From RGIG8709 sp045537065 (GTDB lineage Bacteria > Bacillota > Clostridia > Monoglobales > Monoglobaceae): a stretch of DNA of 57,492 nucleotides. A program made the position numbers and the translations under genes. The stretch is from positions 1-57,492 of the forward strand of contig JAZSOT010000071.1 of NCBI GenBank assembly GCA_045537065.1, read 5' to 3'. Positions 51,801-57,347 of the stretch are shown here, one piece after another (position 1 is the first letter of the stretch; every line of letters starts with the position of its first letter). Below the pieces are notes generated by a model that saw nothing but the letters and a program-made list of their open reading frames with translations, was not told the origin of the DNA and made no database searches.

Positions 51801-52970
51801 AATGTTGGATTTTGCATCTTCACCATAAGAAATTGATCCGTCTTCATTTTGTTTGCTTTCAAGCTCTTCTGCGAGATATTTTGCATTAGGAGCAGTTGAA
51901 AATGTTCCGCCGCTTACAGTAAGTGCACAGTTACTGCCGCTAACAAGTTCTGCACTTGTTCCATTAAATGTGCCTCCTGTAATATTTGCAGTAATATTTG
52001 CTGCGGAATTTGACTTAATCAGTGCTGGTTCTTTATGATTACCTTTTGTCTTATCTATTTCGCTAAGATTATTTGTAAACTCTACTCCGGAAATATTAAC
52101 CGTCTGATCAACAGCACTATAGCTTCTTCCTGCATTAACTAAATATCCTGAATGACCGTTTGTTGTAATTTTCCCGCCTGTAACTGTTACATCACCAAGT
52201 GAAGTGTAAAGCGCATAGTTATATCCGTAAGTAATTCCGCTGGTGTATCCATAGCATTTTTCATTTGTTACTATTTCACCGCCGGAAACAGTAATATCAC
52301 CATCTACATAAATACCATAGCTGTAATTACTACCGCTTGTTGAAACTTTTCCTCCTGTCATAGTTACATTGGCATTTTCATAGTTTCCGTATATACCATA
52401 AGCTTTGCTACCGGGCGTATCAACGGTAATTGTACCACCATTTATATTTACCTGTGTGTTTTTATCGGTGTAAACAGCCGCAATAGAGCTCTTTGTATTG
52501 TTTTCCCCTTTTGTTGCAAGGATGCTTCCACTGTTAAATGTAAGAGTGCTTGGAGCGGTTGCACTATAAGAGTCTCTTAACCAAATTGCTCTGTCAGATT
52601 TTGATGCCTTAATATCCACATCATTGATTGTAAGGTGACCCTTGTTTACAACAAGAGGATAAGGCTCTTCTGCGTTCACAATATCACCATTTTTGATTTC
52701 TACTTCTTTTGTTACAATTATGTATGCATCTGTAACTGTTTTCCCACCAAGGTCAATTATAACTTTTTTATTAATAGTACCCTCTAGGTTTACACAATCA
52801 GCAATAAGTGTAATTGTCTCACCGTCTTTTGCCTCAGCAAGTGCATCAGCAAATGTTGCATATTCTGTGTCGCCGATTTTTGCAACATCTGCTTCTGCAC
52901 CGAATACAACAGTTGACATACAAGACATAACCATTGTAATCGCAAGAATAATTGATAAAATTTTTCTCAT
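48804..52970 (-). CDS. Large secreted beta-helix-like repeat protein (adhesin-type)
   Basis: 1388 residues. A signal peptide (MRKILSIILAITMVMSCMST, cleavage near AEA) is followed by four units, each opened by a VAKIGDTEYATFADALAEAK-type module (about residues 29, 390, 635 and 945) and then many strands with a GxxTVNGGT/ITGGTFNG/SGGEI pattern. This is typical of parallel beta-helix, Pel-like surface proteins. A separate C-terminal domain (about 1250-1388) has VGFRVTVNGVTKAFSTNTVY and DSEVIWQVYAKKNGKEIL. No LPxTG or SLH is seen. Opened by AAAGGAG. It lies between tetR and the peptide gene and likely shares their transcript. Ligand unknown. Confidence 0.85.
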   Translation of the reverse strand: MRKILSIILAITMVMSCMSTVVFGAEADVAKIGDTEYATFADALAEAKDGETITLIADCVNLEGTINKKVIIDLGGKTVTDAYIIVTKEVEIKNGDIVNAEEPYPLVVNKGHLTINDVDIKASKSDRAIWLRDSYSATAPSTLTFNSGSILATKGENNTKSSIAAVYTDKNTQVNINGGTITVDTPGSKAYGIYGNYENANVTMTGGKVSTSGSNYSYGIYVDGDITVSGGEIVTNEKCYGYTSGITYGYNYALYTSLGDVTVTGGKITTNGHSGYLVNAGRSYSAVDQTVNISGVEFTNNLSEIDKTKGNHKEPALIKSNSAANITANITGGTFNGTSAELVSGSNCALTVSGGTFSTAPNAKYLAEELESKQNEDGSISYGEDAKSNIAKIGDTEYATLEEAFVKANDGETITLLDNATPTLISQRAITKAATIDLNGKTLTLTEDDLYFGTTIFKNGNIVVDPSVKPSTAVFWMFANQTLTFDNVKLTATGVTGTYLIGLDGNNADLNLLNSSEIIVENSTALDLDIICVNSSTGNDIVIDNSKVSVTNLDGRVFFRGNYTVSGNSDIDLKGITKAGFRIEAGQTLTIKDTATVDIEGEPRDGGIHLTDVSAIYNKEDSATVNATINRPAVAKIGDTEYATVTDALKAAAETGAAEVKILQSVKELLATDLEVIIKSDLTITADSAVIVDFYNNGTTYDLVVGGTNGEKLTIGENVTLTVSDRIIWVGYYGNNIDVIVNGGLVGGSQLWVGGDITVSETGTIASKGEALVARRGAKLTVNGGTFEANYFSLLSGTIELNNVTATTGPLWTSSGYSQEGSRNLILNNSNLTVKGNFKLYDGASVIVKDRSKLSFISSEYGPSILSEGCVLEVDTSSSVKTNAITGAGAINIDASEFDGTEVSVLTAGGMSGFTGNISVVNNGSADYEIGDDGTIKVIKKTVVDVAEINGVGYETLQAAIDAAIVDDTIKLLVPITVAAGETLTLNKDVTIDYTSDVLGTAMFTNNGTMIVDGTTITYKYTGEADPGYTKTNATIVNNGTLTVKNGIVENTTANMALASYAINNYAGATLNIEGGSVLNESAHAIRMVSFGTATNTVNISGGHIEGTRAIQFQLPGSSTSTTAPEMILNITGGELKSNESTYNLAVYVYSNGQNAANAKVDISGGIFEGNVAINAAANDSMSKGAVRITDGSFNCDYGVLSYASADTNNAISITGGSFKTNYAEQYATDDGYVFEQNAEGTYGVVEKAVEPEEPGIFGPKSLIVRYKDLVERNGVKKILITLFGGIDSLNYSEVGFRVTVNGVTKAFSTNTVYSKVKVMKDGKETYYNASDFEGNSKYIFGHSITLPATSDYADSEVIWQVYAKKNGKEILGGAFRNADLFPGTLSE

Positions 52971-53026
52971 TCTTTTTCTCCTTTCAAATTTGCTTATATA
53001 TTTAATCGGCTTTTGCCGAATTATTT

Positions 53027-53587
53027 TTATTTTAAATCCAGGCGTCTCATTGTTCTGTTATACAGATTATTAAGAAGCATTTGTGTTTTTTCTCCATCGT
53101 CCCAGATTGCATAATCTATTACATAGGCTATAATTGAATAAATAAAAACCTCCGTCTGTTCAGGTGTGCAATCAAAAATCGAAATAAGCTGTTTCCCATA
53201 CTCCTCATAAAGAAGCCTGAAATCCATGGACTTATCTCTCATACGCGCTCCATACCTCGGACTTGTTGTTATCTGAACCGCAAGCCTCAGCTCATACTTA
53301 TATTTTTCAACCTCATCAAGAAGAGTGTCAAAATAATTGCGTATATCATTGGTTTTTTTCAAAGTAAACGCAAAGAGGGCGTCAACAACCCTTGCAAGTC
53401 CATATTTCCCCGCACTTATCCAGATATCCTCCTTGTTTTCAAACCAATAATAAAGACTGCTTTGTGCAAGCCCCGCCTCACGGCACAGGTCACCTATTGA
53501 TGCATTTGATAACCCTTTTTTCAGAAGATACTCCCACGTTGTAGCAATAATTTCTCTTTTCTTGACAGAAACATCGGAAACGTCCAT
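53027..53587 (-). CDS. TetR family transcriptional regulator
   Basis: 186 residues. The helix-turn-helix is KREIIATTWEYLLKKGLSNA then GDLCREAGLAQSSLYYWFEN (Trp in place of the more usual Phe/Tyr). The ligand-binding C-terminal half is helical with ends KTQMLLNNLYNRTMRRLDLK. It sits 56 bp ahead of the beta-helix gene on the same strand, with a small TCGGC/GCCGA hairpin (53006-53019) between that lacks a U-tract, so the two are probably cotranscribed. A 16-bp perfect palindrome at 53634-53649 is a likely autoregulatory operator. It lies directly downstream of the putative invertible promoter segment. Confidence 0.9.
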   Translation of the reverse strand: MDVSDVSVKKREIIATTWEYLLKKGLSNASIGDLCREAGLAQSSLYYWFENKEDIWISAGKYGLARVVDALFAFTLKKTNDIRNYFDTLLDEVEKYKYELRLAVQITTSPRYGARMRDKSMDFRLLYEEYGKQLISIFDCTPEQTEVFIYSIIAYVIDYAIWDDGEKTQMLLNNLYNRTMRRLDLK

Positions 53588-53633
53588 TTAAATTCAGCCC
53601 TTTCATTTAACACCCGCAATCATATCACCCTTG

Positions 53634-53649
53634 TGTAATGTTCATTACA
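53634..53649. promoter_or_regulatory. Candidate TetR operator
   Basis: TGTAATGTTCATTACA, a perfect 16-bp palindrome 47-62 bp before the tetR start codon. Its size and position suit binding by a TetR dimer. On the minus strand it overlaps a weak TGTAAT -10-like element, so a second, repressed promoter for tetR is possible. Confidence 0.6.
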
Positions 53650-53726
53650 GGAAATTACAAAAAAAAACAAAAAAAATCAAAAAAGCCTTCCCATTTTGCC
53701 ACTTTGCTCTGCTTGTTGCTTTCGCA

Positions 53727-53748
53727 ACATAATGTCAATTATGTAGTA
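53727..53748 (+). repeat. Left inverted repeat of the putative invertible segment
   Basis: 22 bp, starting ACATAATGTCAATTATGT and ending AGTA. It equals the exact reverse complement of 53975-53996. The repeat is itself two 7-bp arms (ACATAAT/ATTATGT) around GTCA, the usual build of a tyrosine-recombinase core site. Flanking bases on both outer sides differ, so identity stops exactly at 22 bp. Confidence 0.85.
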
Positions 53749-53808
53749 ATAGTGAAGTGCTTTTTCCAGATTTTTCATTTTCTCTGCTTGTTTTTCCTTA
53801 AAAAAAAG

Positions 53809-53862
53809 GCACAGCAAACAGACTAATGCGGTGAATTTTTCACATTAGTTTAGTTTGCTGTG
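53809..53862. terminator. Bidirectional terminator inside the invertible segment
   Basis: CACAGCAAAC/GTTTGCTGTG outer arms, ACTAATG/CATTAGT and GTGAA/TTCAC inner arms: a long, nearly perfect stem. A-tract (53801-53807) on the left and TTTCTTTTTTT on the right let it work on both strands. Confidence 0.88.
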
Positions 53863-53911
53863 TTTCTTTTTTTGTTTACTGTTATAAATTTCAAAAAATG
53901 CTTAAAAATAC

Positions 53912-53940
53912 TTGACAAAGATAGGGTTTTATGATATAGT
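53912..53940 (+). promoter_or_regulatory. Consensus promoter inside the invertible segment, facing right
   Basis: TTGACA (53912-53917), exactly 17 nt, TATAGT (53935-53940). As assembled it reads towards the recombinase gene's 3' end in antisense; no plus-strand gene lies downstream before rpsB. A start near 53947 would give a very short RNA that ends at the right inverted repeat. Confidence 0.85.
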
Positions 53941-53974
53941 TTTCTTGCATTTTTATATGTATAATAGCAAATCG

Positions 53975-53996
53975 TACTACATAATTGACATTATGT
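53975..53996 (-). repeat. Right inverted repeat of the putative invertible segment
   Basis: Exact reverse complement of 53727-53748. On the plus strand it folds as ACTACATAAT/ATTATGTAGT with a TGAC loop and is followed by GTTTTTTTATTTT, so it also forms a hairpin terminator for the right-facing promoter. It lies 18 bp after the recombinase stop codon. Confidence 0.85.
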
Positions 53997-54013
53997 AGTT
54001 TTTTTATTTTCTC

Positions 54014-54856
54014 CTACATAAGCATCACAAGTCCAAGTCTTTGAATTCTCTTTCTATGATTTTCCCCTGTTTCAATTGTATAAATCCTTGTGGTATTTAT
54101 ATTTGAATGTCCAAGTACATCTGCAAGTCTTACTATATCCTTTTGCATTTCATAAAATGTTCGGGCGAAAAGATGCCTGAGATTATGGGGAAACACCTTT
54201 TTGGAAGATACCTTTGCACTTTCGCAAAGCTTTTTCATATCTGCCCATATATTTGAACGGTTAAGCGGTTTTCCTGTTTTGGAAACAAAAACAGCACCGC
54301 TTTTTATATTTCTTTCTTTAACATATTTTTCAAGAAGTCTGCATAGTTCTTTTGGCAAAAAGACCTGCCTTATCTTCCCTTTGCACTTTATTTCCGCCTG
54401 ACAGCTTTTCACTGACTCAACTGTTATAAATTTAAGTTCTGACACTCTGAGTCCCGAACTACATATTGTCTGCATTAAAAGACAAAGCCTTTCATTTCCT
54501 TTTTCTTTTGCCGCTTTCAAAAGCCTTTGATATTCTGCCTTTGTAAGCTCCTTTTCCTTGCTTATAAAAATCTGTCTCTGGATTTTCAAAGCCTTTACCT
54601 TTAAATCATGCCATCCGTTGAAAACAAAAAAACTGTTAATCGAAGAAAGCATTGAATTTACACTTGCGGGAGTATATTCTTTAATTAGGAATTCCTTGAA
54701 TTTCAGAACATTTTCCTTGCTAAGAGCTTTGTTTCCAAGCCATTTTGAAAACACGGCAATATCCCGAAGGTATTTTTCAACTGTCAGGGAGGATTTTTCC
54801 TCAGCCTGAAGTCTTGATTTGAAATTTTGAACTTTACTGACAGTTATTTCTTTCAT
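54014..54856 (-). CDS. Tyrosine recombinase (XerC/D-like), probable switch invertase
   Basis: 280 residues from ATG 54856 (AAGGAAGGAAG upstream). An N-terminal SAM-like core-binding domain (RDIAVFSKWLGNKALSKENV) precedes a full catalytic set: Arg137 in ICSSGLRVSELKFI, Lys in CKGKIRQVFLP (159/161), His224 and Arg227 in FPHNLRHLFARTFY, His250 in DVLGHSNINTT, Tyr259 in RIYTIET. Such stand-alone enzymes invert promoters in Clostridia (for example RecV of C. difficile). No excisionase or phage genes are nearby, which argues against a prophage integrase. The stop codon is 18 bp from the right inverted repeat. No promoter of its own was found in 54857-54942. Confidence 0.92.
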   Translation of the reverse strand: MKEITVSKVQNFKSRLQAEEKSSLTVEKYLRDIAVFSKWLGNKALSKENVLKFKEFLIKEYTPASVNSMLSSINSFFVFNGWHDLKVKALKIQRQIFISKEKELTKAEYQRLLKAAKEKGNERLCLLMQTICSSGLRVSELKFITVESVKSCQAEIKCKGKIRQVFLPKELCRLLEKYVKERNIKSGAVFVSKTGKPLNRSNIWADMKKLCESAKVSSKKVFPHNLRHLFARTFYEMQKDIVRLADVLGHSNINTTRIYTIETGENHRKRIQRLGLVMLM

Positions 54857-54942
54857 TTTAAAACTTCCTTCCTTTATTATATAAAATGGTATTCCCATTT
54901 TTTACTTAAATTATATATGTAAAAAAAATCTTAATCAAGTGC

Positions 54943-54971
54943 TTGACAAATAAAGGAAAGGGTGCTATAAT
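54943..54971 (+). promoter_or_regulatory. Promoter of rpsB-tsf
   Basis: TTGACA (54943-54948), 17-nt spacer, TATAAT (54966-54971): a full consensus, as expected for a ribosomal protein operon. The leader is about 135 nt. Confidence 0.92.
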
Positions 54972-55018
54972 CATATGGTTAAATGCGGATATTGTGTTTA
55001 ACTAAAATTAAATACGCA

Positions 55019-55085
55019 CATTGCGTGATTGCAAGGGGAGTGCTTAATTTACCCATGACAGCTCCTTTGCAAGAAGACCGCAATG
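55019..55085 (+). promoter_or_regulatory. Folded leader of rpsB, candidate ribosomal-protein autoregulatory element
   Basis: Outer stem CATTGCG/CGCAATG (55019-55025 with 55079-55085), inner stem TTGCAAGGGGAG/CTCCTTTGCAA (55029-55040 with 55062-55072) with one bulge or mismatch, and a 21-nt loop. It ends close to the ribosome binding site. Many rpsB leaders are bound by S2; that this is one is an inference from place and folding. Confidence 0.55.
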
Positions 55086-55113
55086 GAGGCAGAAAACTCG
55101 GAGGTGTAAAATC

Positions 55114-55872
55114 ATGGGAGTTATTCAGATGAAGCAGCTGCTTGAAGCAGGCGTGCATTTCGGACATCAGACTCGCCGTTGGAACCCAAAAATGGCTGAG
55201 TACATCTTTATGGAAAGAAACGGTATTTATATTATCGATCTTCAGAAAACCGTAAAGAAAATTGAAGAAGCTTACTATTTTGTAAGAGACATCGCTGCAG
55301 AAGGCGGCACAATTTTGTTCGTTGGAACAAAGAAACAGGCTCAGGATGCTATTCGCGAAGAGGCTGAAAGAACAGGTATGTATTTCGTTAACGCTAGATG
55401 GCTTGGCGGTATGCTTACAAACTTCAAAACTATCAAGAGAAGAATTGACAGACTTTATCAGCTTAAGAAAATGGAAGAAGACGGAACAATGGAACTTCTT
55501 CCTAAGAAAGAAGTTATTAAGCTTAAGCTTGAAGAAGAACGTCTTGAAAAATTTATGGGCGGTATCAAGGAAATGAAGGGTCTTCCTTCAGCACTTTTCG
55601 TTGTTGACCCAAGAAAAGAAAAGAATGCTATTGCTGAAGCTAAAAAGCTTGGTATTCCTGTTATCGCTATCGTTGACACAAACTGTGACCCAGAAGAAGC
55701 TGATTACCCAATTCCTGGTAATGACGATGCTATCCGTGCAGTTAAACTTATCGTAAGCACAATTGGTAACGCTATTATCGAAGGTAAGCAGGGCGAACAG
55801 TTCGATGCTGAAGCTGAAGCTGTGGAAGAAGCTCAGGAAGATGTTTCACTCGATATGCTCGACGAAGAATAA
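55114..55872 (+). CDS. rpsB: Small subunit ribosomal protein S2 (uS2)
   Basis: 252 residues. MKQLLEAGVHFGHQTRRWNP opens the conserved part, then MAEYIFMERNGIYIIDLQKT, ARWLGGMLTNFKTIKRRIDR and LPSALFVVDPRKEKNAIAEA, all as in bacterial S2. The acidic C-terminal tail (EAEAVEEAQEDVSLDMLDEE) is usual. S2 binds late to the back of the 30S subunit. GGAGGTG lies 8 nt before the ATG. It is the first gene of the rpsB-tsf operon; tsf begins 33 bp later. Confidence 0.98.
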   Translation: MGVIQMKQLLEAGVHFGHQTRRWNPKMAEYIFMERNGIYIIDLQKTVKKIEEAYYFVRDIAAEGGTILFVGTKKQAQDAIREEAERTGMYFVNARWLGGMLTNFKTIKRRIDRLYQLKKMEEDGTMELLPKKEVIKLKLEEERLEKFMGGIKEMKGLPSALFVVDPRKEKNAIAEAKKLGIPVIAIVDTNCDPEEADYPIPGNDDAIRAVKLIVSTIGNAIIEGKQGEQFDAEAEAVEEAQEDVSLDMLDEE

Positions 55873-55905
55873 TTTTAAAGATTTTAGAAAGAGAGTTGAT
55901 TATAA

Positions 55906-56817
55906 ATGGCATTTACAGCACAAGATGTTAAGACACTCAGAGAAATGACAAACTGTGGTATGATGGATTGTAAAAAAGCTCTTACAGAAACTGACGGCGA
56001 TATGGACAAGGCCGTTGAATTCTTAAGAGAAAAAGGTCTTGCAAAGGCTGCTAAAAAAGCAGGCAGAATTGCAGCAGAAGGCTTAGTTGACGCTACAGTT
56101 TACGGGGATGTTGCAGTTGCTCTTGAAGTTAACACTGAAACAGACTTTGTTGCAAAGAATGCAGACTTTGTTAAATTTGTTAATGATGTTTCAAAAGTTA
56201 TTGCAGACTCAAATCCTGCAGATATTGAAGCTCTTAAAGCTGAAAAGCTATACGGTGACCAGACTGTTGGCGAAGCTTTAACAGAAAAGATTGCTACTAT
56301 CGGTGAAAATATGAATCTTCGCCGTTTTGCAAGATACGAAGGTGCAAACGTTGCTTATGTTCATGGCGGCGGCAGAATCGGTGTTCTTGTTAACTTTAAT
56401 CTTGCTGATAGCTCAAAAGCTGATACAGATGCTTTCAAAGCTGCTGCAAAAGATATTGCTATGCAGGTTGCAGCTGCTATGCCTCAGTACGTTAAGCAAG
56501 ACGAAGTTCCAGCTGACGTAATCGAAAAGGAAAAAGAAATCCTTAAGGCTCAGGCTCTTAACGAAGGCAAGCCCGAAGCAATTGTTGACAAAATGGTTGT
56601 TGGACGTATCCAGAAATACTACAAGGAAGTTTGTCTTGTTGAGCAGCCTTATATCAAGGATCCTGATATGACAGTTACAAAGTTCTTAAAGAACGTTGCA
56701 GCTGAAATCGGAACAGATATTGAAATCGTTAAGTTCACACGTTTCGAAAAAGGTGAAGGCCTTGAAAAGAAAGAAGAAGATTTTGCAGCAGAAGTTGCAA
56801 AAATGATGGGCAACTAA
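55906..56817 (+). CDS. tsf: Translation elongation factor Ts
   Basis: 303 residues. The N-terminal UBA-like part has VKTLREMTNCGMMDCKKALT and MDKAVEFLREKGLAKAAKKA; the Phe/Asp pair that displaces Mg from EF-Tu is in VALEVNTETDFVAKNADFVK. The dimerisation and core domains follow with MQVAAAMPQYVKQDEVP. It exchanges GDP for GTP on EF-Tu. Codon choice is that of a highly expressed gene (GTT, GCT, AAA, GAA). A terminator follows 13 bp after the stop codon. Confidence 0.98.
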   Translation: MAFTAQDVKTLREMTNCGMMDCKKALTETDGDMDKAVEFLREKGLAKAAKKAGRIAAEGLVDATVYGDVAVALEVNTETDFVAKNADFVKFVNDVSKVIADSNPADIEALKAEKLYGDQTVGEALTEKIATIGENMNLRRFARYEGANVAYVHGGGRIGVLVNFNLADSSKADTDAFKAAAKDIAMQVAAAMPQYVKQDEVPADVIEKEKEILKAQALNEGKPEAIVDKMVVGRIQKYYKEVCLVEQPYIKDPDMTVTKFLKNVAAEIGTDIEIVKFTRFEKGEGLEKKEEDFAAEVAKMMGN

Positions 56818-56830
56818 TTTGGAACGATTT

Positions 56831-56857
56831 AAAACCCTCTCAAATGAGAGGGTTTTT
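56831..56857 (+). terminator. Terminator of rpsB-tsf
   Basis: AAAACCCTCTC/GAGAGGGTTTT, about 11 bp with a 4-5-nt loop, followed by TTTTTTATTG. The 112 bp to the next ATG show no other feature beyond AT-rich DNA and a promoter-poor stretch. Confidence 0.93.
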
Positions 56858-56969
56858 TATTGTGCAAAAAATTTATGCACCAAAATGAGTTTTCAACATA
56901 ATATAAACTGAGAAGAGAACAAAAGCGAAATATCAGAAAACAAAATTTCTTTTCAGGAGGTGTTTTAGT

Positions 56970-57119
56970 ATGGGATGCTTCGGAGGATGCGGAAATGATT
57001 CATGTCTTTGGATTATACTTATAATCCTTGTTTTAAGCTGTTGTTGTAACAACAACACAGGTCGTAGTGGCGGCTGCGGTTGCTCACTGCCAACTAATAA
57101 CGGCTGTTGCTGTGACTAG
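56970..57119 (+). CDS. Cysteine-rich membrane micropeptide, 49 residues
   Basis: ATG 56970 with CAGGAGGTG upstream. 49 residues with 11 cysteines: MGCFGGCGNDSCLWIILIIL then VLSCCC, a Gly/Asn/Cys-rich tail and a final NNGCCCD. One membrane helix (CLWIILIILVLS) is flanked by cysteines on both sides. The build is like small high-cysteine proteins scattered in Clostridia (the HCB type), whose function is unknown. No database comparison was possible. It is cotranscribed with a shorter copy 37 bp further on. Confidence 0.8.
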   Translation: MGCFGGCGNDSCLWIILIILVLSCCCNNNTGRSGGCGCSLPTNNGCCCD

Positions 57120-57155
57120 TTTCAAACACAACATTGACAGAAAGGAGGTTTACTG

Positions 57156-57257
57156 ATGGGCTGCTTTGGTAACAATTCTTGTCTTTGGATTATAATTCTT
57201 ATCGTTTTAATTAGTTGCTGCTGCAACAACGATAACGGCTGCGGTTGTGGCTGCTAA
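57156..57257 (+). CDS. Cysteine-rich membrane micropeptide, 33 residues
   Basis: ATG 57156, with AAAGGAGG 7 nt upstream. 33 residues and 8 cysteines; MGCFGNNSCLWIIILIVLIS followed by CCCNNDNGCGCGC. It is a shorter version of the preceding peptide: same MGCF start, same CLWII membrane helix, same CCCNN after it, so tandem duplication. A strong terminator follows 13 bp after the stop codon, giving a two-gene transcript. It could bind metal or form disulfides in an oxidising place such as the spore coat; this is a guess. Confidence 0.8.
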   Translation: MGCFGNNSCLWIIILIVLISCCCNNDNGCGCGC

Positions 57258-57270
57258 GTATAAATAAAAA

Positions 57271-57296
57271 AATGTCTGCTCCGGCAGACATTTTTT
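57271..57296 (+). terminator. Terminator of the micropeptide pair
   Basis: AATGTCTGC/GCAGACATT, a 9-bp stem with a 4-nt loop (57271-57279 with 57284-57292), followed by a T-run. It is A-rich on the left. Confidence 0.92.
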
Positions 57297-57297
57297 A

Positions 57298-57326
57298 TTG
57301 CTTTTTTATTTCATATGTGGTATAAT
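57298..57326 (+). promoter_or_regulatory. Promoter of the tRNA-Ser gene
   Basis: TTGCTT (57298-57303), 17-nt spacer, TATAAT (57321-57326). The start point would be about 15 bp ahead of the tRNA 5' end. Confidence 0.75.
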
Positions 57327-57347
57327 TCATTTGTTGAATTAATATTT

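Larger units (their letters stand above)
53727..53996. mobile_element. Putative invertible promoter segment (phase switch)
   Basis: 270 bp bounded by exact 22-bp inverted repeats and located between tetR and a tyrosine recombinase. Inside, in order: about 55 bp AT-rich, a bidirectional terminator (53809-53862), and a consensus promoter (53912-53940) reading right, away from tetR. Inversion maps position x to 107723-x; the promoter would then lie with its -35 at 53806-53811 and -10 at 53783-53788, facing tetR with a leader of about 190 nt. The terminator stays behind the promoter in both states and shields tetR from recombinase read-through. Confidence 0.75.

Noticed and set aside
49659..51836. 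Cysteine-rich plus-strand ORFs opposite the beta-helix gene
   Set aside because: They mirror Thr/Asn/Gly-rich repeat codons in another frame; no ribosome sites or plausible domains.
53006..53019. Terminator separating tetR from the beta-helix gene
   Set aside because: The TCGGC/GCCGA stem is only 5 bp and no U-tract follows on the minus strand; at most a weak attenuator.
54014..54856. Prophage integrase
   Set aside because: No phage genes, excisionase or tRNA attachment site nearby; ribosomal and housekeeping genes border it. The invertible repeats 18 bp away give a better explanation.
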